Assembly (NCBI RefSeq): GCF_002902305.1
Contig: NZ_PPPX01000001.1
Coordinates: 140,462 to 204,461 of the forward strand
DNA: 64,000 nt
Direction of reading: 5' to 3'
Source of the DNA: Staphylococcus argensis
GTDB lineage: Bacteria; Bacillota; Bacilli; Staphylococcales; Staphylococcaceae
Part shown: piece after piece, positions 27,347 through 36,294 of the stretch
How positions within the stretch are numbered: the first letter of the stretch is position 1
Layout of the letters: each line of letters starts with the position of its first letter
The notes under the pieces: model-generated
The model's database searches: none
What the model was told of the DNA's origin: nothing
What the model saw: only the letters and a program-made list of their open reading frames with translations
Translations under genes and position numbers: made by a program

Positions 27347-28363
27347 ATGGATTATATTCTAGTTGTCACGATAGCGATCGTCATCTTCTCACTCGTCTTT
27401 GACTTTATCAACGGGTTCCATGATACTGCGAACGCTGTAGCAACAGCTGTTTCAACTCGTGCATTAACACCGCGTACGGCTATCTTGTTAGCAGCCGTAA
27501 TGAACTTCATCGGTGCGCTCACATTCACAGGGGTAGCTGGTACGATTACGAAAGATATCGTCGATCCATTTAAACTTGAGAACGGCTTGATTGTCGTCCT
27601 ATCAGCAATACTTGCTGCGATTATTTGGAACTTGGTAACGTGGCTCTATGGTATTCCAAGTTCATCATCTCACGCGTTGATCGGTGCTATCGCAGGTGCT
27701 GCCATTGCATCTCAACGTTCATTTGATGTCTTGCATTACCAAGGGTTTACGAAGATTATCATTGTACTTTTACTATCACCGTTAATCGCATTCTGTGTCG
27801 GTTTCTGTATTTATTCTATCGTCAAAGTGGTCTTCAAGAATGCGAACTTAACTAAGACGAACCGTAACTTTAGATTCTTCCAAATCTTCACAGCTTCTCT
27901 GCAATCATTCTCACACGGTACGAATGATGCGCAGAAATCGATGGGGATTATCACGCTCGCTTTAATCGTTGCGAACCTACAGCACGGTCCAAGTGTCGAA
28001 CCGCAATTATGGGTTAAGATTGCCTGTGCGACAGCGATGGGTCTAGGTACAGCCATCGGGGGTTGGAAGATTATCAAGACGGTCGGCGGTAATATCATGA
28101 AGATTCGCCCAGCGAACGGGGCAGCAGCAGACTTATCTTCTGCGCTCACAATCTTCGTGGCGTCATCTTTACACTTCCCACTTTCAACAACACACGTTGT
28201 ATCTTCATCTATCCTTGGTGTAGGTGCGTCTAACCGTATTAAAGGTGTGAAGTGGACGACTGCGCAACGTATGATTATTACGTGGGTCATCACATTGCCA
28301 ATTTCAGCGTTATTAGCGGCAATTGTGTACTTTATCGTTAATTTCTTCTTTAACTTAATATAA
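27347..28363 (+). CDS. pitA: Low-affinity inorganic phosphate transporter PitA
   Basis: PiT-family permease, 338 aa, about ten membrane helices; proton-coupled metal-phosphate uptake. Both signature repeats are present: DFINGFHDTANAVATAVSTRAL near the start, shortened here to GFHDTANAV, and SFSHGTNDAQKSMGII in the second half. AAGGAG stands before the ATG. Co-transcribed with the DUF47 gene. Confidence 0.94.
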   Translation: MDYILVVTIAIVIFSLVFDFINGFHDTANAVATAVSTRALTPRTAILLAAVMNFIGALTFTGVAGTITKDIVDPFKLENGLIVVLSAILAAIIWNLVTWLYGIPSSSSHALIGAIAGAAIASQRSFDVLHYQGFTKIIIVLLLSPLIAFCVGFCIYSIVKVVFKNANLTKTNRNFRFFQIFTASLQSFSHGTNDAQKSMGIITLALIVANLQHGPSVEPQLWVKIACATAMGLGTAIGGWKIIKTVGGNIMKIRPANGAAADLSSALTIFVASSLHFPLSTTHVVSSSILGVGASNRIKGVKWTTAQRMIITWVITLPISALLAAIVYFIVNFFFNLI

Positions 28364-28370
28364 AGCGTCT

Positions 28371-28425
28371 AGACGTTGTTTGTCTCTCTTGAGTGAGCAG
28401 GGGAGGCGAGCAACGTTTTTTATAT
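28371..28425 (+). terminator. Terminator of pitA
   Basis: Outer arms ACGTTG / CAACGTTTTTT with an inner TCTC/GGGA-type pairing. The stem is interrupted. Confidence 0.65.
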
Positions 28426-28724
28426 TATGAAGGGTAAAATTGGAGGAAAGAGACATAGTTTAGTGTTCTAGCTACGTGAGAGCGTATATGAAAGACGCTT
28501 AAAAAATAGGGAGAGAATGAAGCGCTTCGTCAATAATGGGTAGTGACTGTCATTACAAATGGTTATAAGTGTGTACGTGGAAATGGCTGGTTTAAGAACG
28601 ACTCGAGGTTGAATTAGTACAAGTCATTTCGAGGTCAGTCATCGATTGTTTAATGAGTAAATAGAGGGATGTCGTCAATACTTTTATCTGAAAGGGGAGG
28701 AGAAGCGGATCTCAATAAACACAC

Positions 28725-28786
28725 AAAAAAAGACACGTCTTATCTACATTCAGCCGAACAGTGAAATGGATAATGACGTGTCTCTC
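28725..28786 (-). terminator. Terminator of the LysM-CHAP gene
   Basis: Arms AGACACGTC and GACGTGTCT extended by TTATC/GATAA. On the minus strand it runs into TTTTTTT. Confidence 0.9.
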
Positions 28787-28798
28787 TTTCTCATCTAA

Positions 28799-29635
28799 TT
28801 AATGAATATAGCTATAGCTAGAAGCTTGTGATGCTGGGATAGTGCGGTAGCCTACTGTGCCTGGTGGTGTGTTGTAGTTCATTTCTGAAACGAGCACACT
28901 GCCGTCTGGATTAACTTGTTCTACGTAAGCTACGTGGCCTACTGGGCCTTCAGTTGTTTGTAAGATTGAACCTACTGCTGGAGAATTGTCTACACGGAAA
29001 CCGTCAGCTTGCGCTTTAACTGCCCAACCTTCAGCGTTATACCAATAAGTGCTGATAGGTTTGCCAGTTTCTTGACGACGGTTGAATGCGTGCCAAGTAC
29101 ATTGACCCCAGTCGTAAAGGTTAGAATCGTTAAATGTAGGTGTGTCTTGGTCTGAAATGTTTGTAGCGCTACCAGAACCACCTGAACCTACATTTGGAGT
29201 AGAGTTGTTTGAAGATCCACTAGGAATCTTTAATGTTTGGTTTGGTGAAATTAAATAACCATTAAGGTTGTTCGCTTGCATTAAGGCATCAACAGAAACA
29301 CCGTATTTGTTAGCGATAATGTTAAGTGATTCGCCTGCTTGAACAGTGTGTGAAGAAGCACCAGATGATTGAGAAGTACCGTTTGAACTAGCACTTGCTC
29401 CTTGAGCTCCGCTGCCACCACCGATATTGATCACTTGGCCTGGGAAGACCATGTTATTGTTCAAGTTATTGCTTTGTTTCAATTGATCTGGTGTCGTATT
29501 GTACTTGTTAGCGATAGACCATAATGACTCTCCTGATTGCACTGTGTGTTGCGTAGAAGCGTCTGCATCATGATGCGCTAAAGCTGCAGCAGCGCCAGAC
29601 GCAGCTGTTACTGCAAATGCTACTTTCTTTTTCAA
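28799..29635 (-). CDS. Secreted LysM-CHAP cell wall hydrolase (SsaA/Sle1-like)
   Basis: 278 aa: signal peptide (about 1-26, ending DADA-S), LysM domain 1 (28-71), Ser/Gly linker, LysM domain 2 (95-138), Ser/Gly/Asn linker, CHAP domain (about 165-278) with Cys179 in YDWGQCTWHAF and His234 in GPVGHVAYV. CHAP enzymes cut peptidoglycan cross-bridges or amide bonds; LysM anchors to glycan. It is smaller than Sle1 (three LysM) and corresponds in place and form to the SsaA-like antigen before rbf in S. aureus. AGGAGGAG precedes the ATG. A WalR-type box lies about 95 bases upstream, fitting control by WalKR. Confidence 0.9.
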   Translation of the reverse strand: MKKKVAFAVTAASGAAAALAHHDADASTQHTVQSGESLWSIANKYNTTPDQLKQSNNLNNNMVFPGQVINIGGGSGAQGASASSNGTSQSSGASSHTVQAGESLNIIANKYGVSVDALMQANNLNGYLISPNQTLKIPSGSSNNSTPNVGSGGSGSATNISDQDTPTFNDSNLYDWGQCTWHAFNRRQETGKPISTYWYNAEGWAVKAQADGFRVDNSPAVGSILQTTEGPVGHVAYVEQVNPDGSVLVSEMNYNTPPGTVGYRTIPASQASSYSYIH

Positions 29636-29964
29636 AAGTACTCCTCCTTCAACTTGTTAACAAAAGAATTGTGATTTACTAATTGATTTATAACCCATAC
29701 TAACAAAATTAATCCGTTTTGTGTATGTTGTTATAAAGATGTAATATTGTAATAATTTAAAGTCAAATATTTTAAATATAAAAAGCCTTGTTTTGCGCAT
29801 AGCAATAAGTTATCGCAAAGATTTAAGAATATTAGGTATTAATAACGTTGTAATATTTAATATGAAGTATTACATATAGTAATATGGTAAGAACTGCTTG
29901 ATATGTTTCATGACTATTAAAATAGTGAATCATATAATTAAGACTAAAGTAAGGAGTGAAACGT
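29636..29964. other. Divergent promoter region of the LysM-CHAP gene and the membrane protein gene
   Basis: About 330 very AT-rich bases with a candidate WalR box (29729-29745) and several further TGTAAT or ATTACA hexamers (29746-29753, 29849-29854, 29870-29875) whose spacing does not fit the rule. Confidence 0.5.
29729..29745 (+). promoter_or_regulatory. Candidate WalR box
   Basis: TGTTAT-AAAGA-TGTAAT fits TGT(A/T)A(A/T/C)-N5-TGT(A/T)A(A/T/C) exactly. It reads on the strand opposite to the LysM-CHAP gene and about 95 bases upstream of its start. Confidence 0.55.
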
Positions 29965-30645
29965 GTGTCAGAAACTACACATTCAGCATCGTCAAAGCAT
30001 CAACATCAGAAACAATCCCAATCTAAGTCTCAGTCTCAATCGAATTCCAAATCCTATGGTAAGGTTTGGCTATTCTTCGTATATTATTGGATTATCTTTG
30101 GTATCGGCTGTTATTTCGGTCAGTATTTACCAATGTCATGGCGTCAGCCGTTATCCTTTGCGCTATTAGTACTCGTCTTAATCACGTTGTTCGTGAAACG
30201 CGCACGTAAATACGGTATTGTTATATCGCACATTTATACTATTGTGCTAGGATTATTATCCTATGCCACCTTTACGTATTACTTACAGAGCTTAGGAGCT
30301 GAAGTCTTTTATAAAAACGTTGCGTTGGCTATCGTAGCGTTTATCGTCTTTGGCTTAATTGGTTATTTCCTTATTAATGATGCATCTGGAATGGGACGCT
30401 ACCTGTTCGTGACATTAATCGCCTTGATTATTGCGAGTATCGTCGGAATCTTTATCCATAACCCGATTCTGCATACGGTCATCATGGTAGTCGGTTTACT
30501 CCTATTCTTAATGTATACGATTTATGATTTTAACCGCATGAAACGAGGTTCCTTTACCCCTAGAGAACTCGGCTTTAATCTATTCTTAAACTTACTGCAT
30601 ATTATCAAATATGTATTGCGTATCGCTGATCGTTTGAGAAAGTGA
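29965..30645 (+). CDS. Conserved multi-pass membrane protein of unknown function
   Basis: About 226 aa. A low-complexity N-terminus rich in His, Gln, Ser and Lys (about residues 1-28) is followed by some seven hydrophobic segments, then a short basic end. Not recognised beyond being conserved at this place in staphylococci. The GTG at 29965 lies eight bases behind AAGGAG; a GTG nine bases upstream overlaps that ribosome site. Single gene with a terminator, just before rbf. Confidence 0.75.
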   Translation: MSETTHSASSKHQHQKQSQSKSQSQSNSKSYGKVWLFFVYYWIIFGIGCYFGQYLPMSWRQPLSFALLVLVLITLFVKRARKYGIVISHIYTIVLGLLSYATFTYYLQSLGAEVFYKNVALAIVAFIVFGLIGYFLINDASGMGRYLFVTLIALIIASIVGIFIHNPILHTVIMVVGLLLFLMYTIYDFNRMKRGSFTPRELGFNLFLNLLHIIKYVLRIADRLRK

Positions 30646-30983
30646 CGCAATGAACATCAAGACGCACTAACCTATAAGATACAATGGAAAAGTTAGGGCA
30701 ACGTTGTTGAAGTGATGATTCGAGAAGTTGTCCTAGCTTTTTTCGTTATTCTCCACTCAAGATCATTCATTATTCAATTGATAGAGTCAAATTTGATATA
30801 AGATATAATGATTTGTTAAATAAAATACTAGGTAATCGTTTAATGTATAAGTTATAATAATAGTTCATACTCAATTAGTTGATGATAGAAAGATTGTCAC
30901 CTATTACCTATCGCTTCACAAATGTCAGTCGCACTTCGCTCCTTTCATACATATGAAGATCATATATTAAAAGAGGTTCTACT
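30646..30983. other. Intergenic region before rbf
   Basis: About 340 bases: the terminator at 30688-30743, then AT-rich sequence (30770-30870) likely to hold the rbf promoter, and a leader of roughly 100 bases. No operator recognised. Confidence 0.5.
30688..30743 (+). terminator. Terminator of the membrane protein gene
   Basis: Arms AAGTTAGGGCAAC and GTTGTCCTAGCTTTTTT, with wobble pairs. Confidence 0.8.
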
Positions 30984-33152
30984 ATGAAAACACAATGCTT
31001 GCAATTATTAACTGAGAAGCACTATCCCACAGCACGATGTATTGACGGCATATTGCTATTTCTACCGCTCCAAGGCACTCTCGATATACATAGCATTTCC
31101 AAAGCGCATTCCGTAACAAACGATTTCATACTGATTAACGACGTTGAAACGTACCAGATTTCTCAGAACGGTACTTGCATTATGTTATATATTGCGAGTG
31201 ACTGGTTTGAGAAGGTGGGCGTGAATTTCTTCGATTATAAATACATTATCAACTTGATTCAATCGACGAATGAAATAATGCGTAAGATGTTACAACTTGC
31301 CCATGCGCAACTGACGGATACGTTGACCGAAGCACAGTTTGAGAAATGGATGACGGACATTGTCCAAATTATTGTCGATGAAGCTAAGATTAATGCTTCA
31401 ATCGTCAATCAGCACTTGAACTATACCGGCTATGGTAAGTTTGGCGAAATACTTGAATATATCTTCAATCATTTACCAGATAAGCTAACGTTGAGTGCAT
31501 TGTCTGAGAAATTATATATTTCGAAATCTAATATTTCCGGCCAGTTCTACAACGTATTAGGCATTGGTGTGAAGCACTATGTCGACTCGATACGTATCGC
31601 TAGCTCAATGCGTTATTTAATCGGTGGCAATCATACGTTAGAGGAAATTTCTGAGCAGTGTGGTTTCAGTAATGGTGCCAGTTATAGTAAAAAGTTTAAA
31701 GCTTATATAGGCGTTTCTCCGAATGACTATCGTAATTTAGATAAATCGCAGAAAGTCGTTCATCTCGGTACAACGCAAGAGTGTCATTATGATGAAGAAA
31801 CGTTGCTTTCTCTCATTAACGATAAAGCGATGCAATGTAGTAATACGAGTGATATTCGCATAGATGAAAGGAATCCAAAATCGTATCGACCATGTTGTAA
31901 TGTGCTACAAATTCATACCGTGGCTGAGTTGAAAAAGCTATTTTTAGAAGACTTCACGTTTTATCGCACAGAAGCAAGTGAACACATCATCTTCTATTGT
32001 TTAGTTGATGCGAAAACGTTAACTTATGAACTCACTGAAGAAGAGAAACATCAGATTACGAGTAGTTTATTGGAGCATCAACTGAGTATTGCATTTCATA
32101 TTAATTCTAAGGAGGACCTTCGTTGGCATCTTGAGTTGTTATGGCCACTCGTGAAACGTACGATTGAAGATAACGAACAACTGACGAAAGAAGCGGCGCA
32201 AGGTTTCGCTTATATCTTTAATTTAGCGACGATGGATTTGAAGACGATTTATCGTCACCTCATTCATGTGCAGAACTACAACTTCCAAGTTGATTTCGGA
32301 ATTGATATCACTGATTTATTTAATCAGCCGACAGAATTTAAACAGTTAGAGGCTCAGCTTAAACGTATTAACTTTAAATATTACTTTATCGATAATGCAC
32401 GGTTGAATCCACCGTATCTCGTTGAAGATTCAGAACAAATACTGACGAAGCAGCTCGTTCATTTTACCAATATTAAAGACATCATACAGCGGATGGATAT
32501 TGATGATCAGAAATACTTCTTGCTCAACTTAGAGAACCGTCTGCTTTCAAACGACCAAATCGCCGAACTGATGGATAGTCCGCCGATTCTGATGGAAATG
32601 TTGAAGGAGACGTGGAATAGCTTTGGCGGGATTGGCGTAGATCTGTTTCAGCAGCTGAGCGGTCGTGAGCATCTTTACCTTTATGATAAAAATGGCTTTA
32701 GTTCCGTGCTCAATATCTTGCTCCATCGTTTCTTAGAGTTAGAGGATATTAAGCTAAGAGATTACGGCCACTATATCGTTGCGATGCAGGAAGAGAAGGT
32801 CACGATTTACATTTACGACTGGCGCATACTTGAGGGTGAAGCGCTAGATCGTGAAGCACTGCCTGCACGGATGACCATGGACATTCAACACAGCATTATT
32901 AATGGGAATCACTTGATTTATAGTGAGAACTTTGATGGTAAGCAAGGGAATATTAACCAGATTGTGCCATCGAGCTTAAGGGACAAGTATGAGTGGTCGA
33001 CGCCGCTTGTGAAGAAGATTGAGCAATTTAATCAGCCGCAGTTCGAAATTTTTGAGCATGATTTCAGTCAATCGGCTTTAGAGTTTAAGTTGCATTACAA
33101 TAGCGTGCGTATTATGCATATTTTTAAAAATGAACAGACGGATAAATTCTAA
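30984..33152 (+). CDS. rbf: AraC-family biofilm regulator Rbf
   Basis: Large regulator, 722 aa (S. aureus Rbf is about 716). An AraC/XylS helix-turn-helix domain sits unusually near the N-terminus (about 153-251, with LSALSEKLYISKSNISGQFY and ISEQCGFSNGASYSKKFK), followed by about 470 residues of unassigned sequence typical of this protein. In S. aureus and S. epidermidis Rbf raises biofilm formation through sarX and icaADBC. Here sarX follows, as in those species. AAAGAGG precedes the ATG. Confidence 0.92.
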   Translation: MKTQCLQLLTEKHYPTARCIDGILLFLPLQGTLDIHSISKAHSVTNDFILINDVETYQISQNGTCIMLYIASDWFEKVGVNFFDYKYIINLIQSTNEIMRKMLQLAHAQLTDTLTEAQFEKWMTDIVQIIVDEAKINASIVNQHLNYTGYGKFGEILEYIFNHLPDKLTLSALSEKLYISKSNISGQFYNVLGIGVKHYVDSIRIASSMRYLIGGNHTLEEISEQCGFSNGASYSKKFKAYIGVSPNDYRNLDKSQKVVHLGTTQECHYDEETLLSLINDKAMQCSNTSDIRIDERNPKSYRPCCNVLQIHTVAELKKLFLEDFTFYRTEASEHIIFYCLVDAKTLTYELTEEEKHQITSSLLEHQLSIAFHINSKEDLRWHLELLWPLVKRTIEDNEQLTKEAAQGFAYIFNLATMDLKTIYRHLIHVQNYNFQVDFGIDITDLFNQPTEFKQLEAQLKRINFKYYFIDNARLNPPYLVEDSEQILTKQLVHFTNIKDIIQRMDIDDQKYFLLNLENRLLSNDQIAELMDSPPILMEMLKETWNSFGGIGVDLFQQLSGREHLYLYDKNGFSSVLNILLHRFLELEDIKLRDYGHYIVAMQEEKVTIYIYDWRILEGEALDREALPARMTMDIQHSIINGNHLIYSENFDGKQGNINQIVPSSLRDKYEWSTPLVKKIEQFNQPQFEIFEHDFSQSALEFKLHYNSVRIMHIFKNEQTDKF

Positions 33153-33306
33153 AACTATTTGCTCATTGCTATATGTTTGTTACAACTTAATTTGAGGTTA
33201 TTCGTAATTATGACAAAGGAATAGAAACAAATAGCAAAGACAAGGCCTCCTATTATAAGAGAAAATGGTATATAAACTGCCTACTTATAACGGGAGGTGT
33301 AACAAC

Positions 33307-33666
33307 ATGAATTCTGAGAAGAAGGCGAAGTTGCTTGAAGTTTATAAGAAGTACAAAGGTTTAATGGATTTTCTAAGTACTCATTATAAATTATCAATCA
33401 ATGATCTGGCGATTTTGGAAGTAATTGAAGAGAATTGTAGTAAGCAAAATATGTTGATGCAACCTTTCTTGAAGATTGCGACGAAAGAGCTGGATTTGAG
33501 TCGTACTAAAGTGTTAGCCTCTATTCGCAAGTTGATTAATCAAGACCGTGTGAGTAAAGTGCGTTCTGAAGAGGATGAGCGTAAGGTTCATCTGTTTATG
33601 GATGAAGGGAATGCGCAGCGGTATCGTGATTTGTTGGATGAGGTTGAGGCTTTTATAGATAAATAG
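33307..33666 (+). CDS. sarX: SarA-family regulator SarX
   Basis: 119-aa single-domain winged helix protein of the SarA family. It aligns with S. aureus SarX: YKLSINDLAILEV, LDLSRTKVLASIRKLI and VRSEEDERKVH, the last the conserved wing. The ATG at 33307 follows GGGAGGTG; an in-frame ATG 42 bases upstream is not used in relatives. In S. aureus SarX is itself controlled by MgrA and represses agr; Rbf acts through it. It lies directly downstream of rbf with a strong terminator behind it. Confidence 0.93.
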   Translation: MNSEKKAKLLEVYKKYKGLMDFLSTHYKLSINDLAILEVIEENCSKQNMLMQPFLKIATKELDLSRTKVLASIRKLINQDRVSKVRSEEDERKVHLFMDEGNAQRYRDLLDEVEAFIDK

Positions 33667-33697
33667 CACCTTTGGTAATGAATCTTTGTATTTTTAT

Positions 33698-33740
33698 AAT
33701 TGCTACTGTTGTTTGGGAGTGAACAGTAGCAATTTTTTTG
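33698..33740 (+). terminator. Terminator of sarX
   Basis: Perfect stem AATTGCTACTGTT / AACAGTAGCAATT followed by TTTTT. Confidence 0.93.
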
Positions 33741-33841
33741 TGGCTACTTTTGTGTCTGCTTCTAATTTGTTCTTACTAATTGTGTTGTTTGTTTCTGTTA
33801 GTTCTATTATAGTGTTTTGTATTAATTTTTCTATGTCTTAC

Positions 33842-34037
33842 GACATAGGATTGCTTATTTGAGGAGATAGTGGAATGTATGGCTGAGCCTCTAAAACGCG
33901 CTTGCCTAGGGGACGACCTCAACTAATTTTCGCTTTTGTTGCAAGCGAAAATGGATTTTCGGTTTCGTCTTGGATCCCTCAGGCGTCGCGTTTGAGGCTA
34001 GACGCCATAGATATAGTGTCTGGCGCAATCCTGTGTC
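33842..34037 (+). repeat. Nested palindromic repeat, copy 3 (divergent)
   Basis: Three nested arm pairs: GACATAGGATTGC/GCAATCCTGTGTC (33842-33854, 34025-34037), GAGCCTCTAAAACGCG/CGCGTTTGAGGCT, and an inner hairpin ATTTTCGCTT/AAGCGAAAAT. The strings CTCAACTAATT (33918-33928) and AATGGATTTTC (33950-33960) are as in the other copies, although outer arms and the TTTTCAATGT ends are unlike them. It looks like the same core in a different outer frame. Confidence 0.75.
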
Positions 34038-34119
34038 TTAATAGAGCGATAGCAAAAAAGTAAGTTCATAATAATTAAAAGCTTCTGTTCACAACACAAC
34101 AGTAGCTTGATTTTTGGGT

Positions 34120-34273
34120 TTGGGGAATAGAGTGTACAGTTCTAAATAAGAGTTTCTATTTTCCCATATATTTCTGCTATTTTAGAGTTAAAATTTTAGC
34201 GTCTTATTCTAACTTTGAGTTGTCACTATATTATATACAACCTAACTATTTTGATGTTGGGGAATAGAGTGTA
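34120..34273 (+). repeat. 17-base direct repeat pair
   Basis: TTGGGGAATAGAGTGTA occurs at 34120-34136 and again at 34257-34273, 137 bases apart. A GCTATTTT string follows each copy at a similar distance, so this may be a decayed tandem duplication. Confidence 0.6.
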
Positions 34274-34369
34274 TCGTACTAAGTTATCGTTATTACACAC
34301 ATATACTAGCTATTTTGGGGACGGGAAAGAAAGTAAAGAGAATTGTGATTACAATGTGATATAAGTTAA

Positions 34370-34497
34370 TTTTCAATGGAGACTCGAGACGCATGATGGA
34401 GTTAGACCACAACGAAAATCCATTCCTAGAGCTGTTAAAGCGAAAGGAATTAGTTGAGTGTGGTCCCATATGCAAGCGAGAGTCATAACATTGAAAA
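34370..34497 (-). repeat. Nested palindromic repeat, copy 4 (inverted)
   Basis: 128 bp, reverse orientation to copy 1 and close to it in sequence. Bounded by TTTTCAATGG and ACATTGAAAA, with inner stem ATTCCT/AGGAAT and middle stem GACCAC/GTGGTC. Ends about 160 bases before yebC. Confidence 0.85.
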
Positions 34498-34658
34498 TTA
34501 TATGTCCATTTGAAAATTAAATGCATATTAACTTACGTTATACGCATTTTACCACGCATATTAAAACTGGAATCAACGTCTACGTCTAGGTTATAGCTTG
34601 TGTATGATGTATAATATATAATGATAATTAGTAGTGAAATAGAAAGCGAGATGACATT

Positions 34659-35378
34659 ATGGGTCGTAAATGGAATAATATTAAAGAGAAGAAAGCCCAA
34701 AAAGATAAAAATACGAGTAGAATTTATGCGCGCTTTGGTAAGGAGATTTATGTGGCGGCGAAATCGGGTGAGCCGGATCCGGAATCTAACCAAGCGTTGC
34801 GTTTAACGTTGGAGAAAGCGAAGACGTATTCTGTTCCGCGTCATATTATTGATAAAGCGATTGAGAAGGCGAAAGGTGGCGGCGAGGAGAATTATGACCA
34901 CCTTAGATATGAAGGCTTTGGTCCGAGTGGTTCCATGATTATCGTTGATGCGTTGACGAATAATGTGAATCGTACGGCTTCGGATTTACGTGCGGCTTTC
35001 GGTAAGAATGGTGGTAACATGGGTGTTTCTGGTTCGGTAACTTACATGTTTGACCACACAGCGACGTTCGCTTTCGAGGGTGATGACCCTGATGCGGTGC
35101 TTGAATCCTTGATGGAACAAGATGTGGATGTACGAGATATTGTGGATCAAGATGGGCTTATCGTAGTTTATGCGGAGCCTGATCAGTTCGCTCAAGTTCA
35201 AGAGGCCTTGAAACAATATGGTGTAACGGACTTTGAGGTGGCTGAGTTTGAAATGTTGCCGCAGAACGAAGTGACTTTATCTGCAGATGATCAAGCTCAA
35301 TTTGAAAAATTAATCGATGCGATTGAAGAGTTAGAAGATGTTCAGAACGTATTCCATAACGTGGAGCTCACAGATTAA
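34659..35378 (+). CDS. yebC: YebC/PmpR family DNA-binding or translation factor
   Basis: 239-aa protein of the YebC family, full length, three domains with the conserved start [20 protein letters not shown] and the GPGG-like [21 protein letters not shown] region (seen here as YEGFGPSGS). Members act as transcription regulators or, as shown for some, help ribosomes through proline runs. GCGAGATG precedes the ATG; TATAATATATAATG just upstream is a likely -10 region. Its last base is the first base of the cupin gene (TAATG), so the two are coupled. Confidence 0.93.
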   Translation: MGRKWNNIKEKKAQKDKNTSRIYARFGKEIYVAAKSGEPDPESNQALRLTLEKAKTYSVPRHIIDKAIEKAKGGGEENYDHLRYEGFGPSGSMIIVDALTNNVNRTASDLRAAFGKNGGNMGVSGSVTYMFDHTATFAFEGDDPDAVLESLMEQDVDVRDIVDQDGLIVVYAEPDQFAQVQEALKQYGVTDFEVAEFEMLPQNEVTLSADDQAQFEKLIDAIEELEDVQNVFHNVELTD

Positions 35379-35866
35379 TGATTGCTGAAGCGAAGCGTTG
35401 GGTTGAGCAATTGGATTTAAATGCGCATCCTGAAGGTGGGTATTATAAAGAGATTATTAAAGACGAGTGTCATTCGTCAGAACGTCCCGCATATACGAGT
35501 ATTTATTTTCTTCTAACTCAATCGAATATTTCTCATTTTCATCGTATTGATTCTGATGAAATTTGGTATTATCATGCCGGTGATTCGTTAACGGTTCATA
35601 TGATTCACCCGGATGGATTATATGAGAAAGTGACGATAGGTCCAAACATTGAACAAGGTGATGTGCTGCAATATGTAGTTCCTAAAGGGACGATATTTGG
35701 TTCGAATATCGAGGGTGGCGACTATGCATTAGTAGGATGCATGTGTCAGCCTGGCTTTGATTTTAATCAATTTGAGTTGTTCAGTAAGGAAACGCTCAAC
35801 GAACAATATCCTCATTTGAAAGAGGTTAATGAAATCATGGCTTTAGATGCGCAAGATTTAGAATAG
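35378..35866 (+). CDS. Cupin protein, DUF985 family
   Basis: 162-aa double-stranded beta-helix protein of the DUF985 (RmlC-like) group. Family motifs are HPEGGYYKE near the start, ISHFHRIDSDEIWYYHAGD with metal-type His and Glu residues, and GCMCQPGFDF near the end. Function unsettled; a sugar or nucleotide-sugar epimerase-like or metal-dependent role has been suggested for relatives. Start overlaps the yebC stop. Terminator follows. Confidence 0.85.
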   Translation: MIAEAKRWVEQLDLNAHPEGGYYKEIIKDECHSSERPAYTSIYFLLTQSNISHFHRIDSDEIWYYHAGDSLTVHMIHPDGLYEKVTIGPNIEQGDVLQYVVPKGTIFGSNIEGGDYALVGCMCQPGFDFNQFELFSKETLNEQYPHLKEVNEIMALDAQDLE

Positions 35867-35878
35867 GCATAAGCATGA

Positions 35879-35919
35879 GTAGAGATAGATTTCGCACAGA
35901 CGGAGTCTATCTCTTTTTA
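35879..35919 (+). terminator. Terminator of yebC-cupin
   Basis: Stem AGAGATAGA / TCTATCTCTTTTT. Confidence 0.85.
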
Positions 35920-35951
35920 TAAATAAGATAAAAGGGAGGATAGACATAATA

Positions 35952-36176
35952 ATGAAGCATAAGATAACAGTAGAACTAGCAGCAGAAGAGATGAAAGCTA
36001 TACGGAATTACGCTGAAATACATCATATTGATTCTAGTCAATTAATGAAAGAAGCAACATTAGAAAGAATTGAAGATGAAGAAGATCTCGCAAGCTATAA
36101 AGAAGCGATGAATGCATACAGAAATGACCCACACACCTATTCTCCTGAGGAAGTTGACGAAATATTAGGGCTGTAA
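35952..36176 (+). CDS. Ribbon-helix-helix antitoxin-like protein (RelB/DUF6290 type), no toxin beside it
   Basis: 74 aa. The N-terminus (HKITVELAAEEMKAIRNYAE) is a ribbon-helix-helix start; the tail is acidic and ends PEEVDEILGL, as in RelB/StbD-type antitoxins that wrap a RelE toxin. GGGAGG precedes the ATG. No RelE/ParE-like gene is found in the 110 bases before the next gene, only an unsupported 26-codon frame (36196-36276). It may be an orphan antitoxin, a leftover pair or a lone regulator. Confidence 0.75.
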   Translation: MKHKITVELAAEEMKAIRNYAEIHHIDSSQLMKEATLERIEDEEDLASYKEAMNAYRNDPHTYSPEEVDEILGL

Positions 36177-36294
36177 AACCCACTATTTTACCCTAATGCG
36201 CCATACAATCTATGAAATAATTCGTGGGACATATGAGACAGAGGATGACATAGGGAAAGCACTTCTATATAATTAATATCAAGGAGTGATGGCA

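Larger units (their letters stand above)
28364..28798. other. Intergenic region between convergent pitA and the LysM-CHAP gene
   Basis: About 435 bases: the pitA terminator (28371-28425), the LysM-CHAP gene terminator (28725-28786) and about 300 bases between them with no recognised gene or signal. GGAGGA-like strings there are not followed by a reading frame. Confidence 0.55.
33667..34658. other. Long intergenic region with two palindromic repeats
   Basis: About 990 bases without a gene: the sarX terminator (33698-33740), divergent repeat copy 3 (33842-34037), a hairpin AAGCTTCTGTT/AACAGTAGCTT followed by TTTTT (34078-34115), a 17-base direct repeat (34120 and 34257), inverted repeat copy 4 (34370-34497) and the yebC promoter area. 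Confidence 0.6.

Noticed and set aside
36196..36276. 26-codon frame after the antitoxin-like gene
   Set aside because: No ribosome site and no likeness to a toxin.
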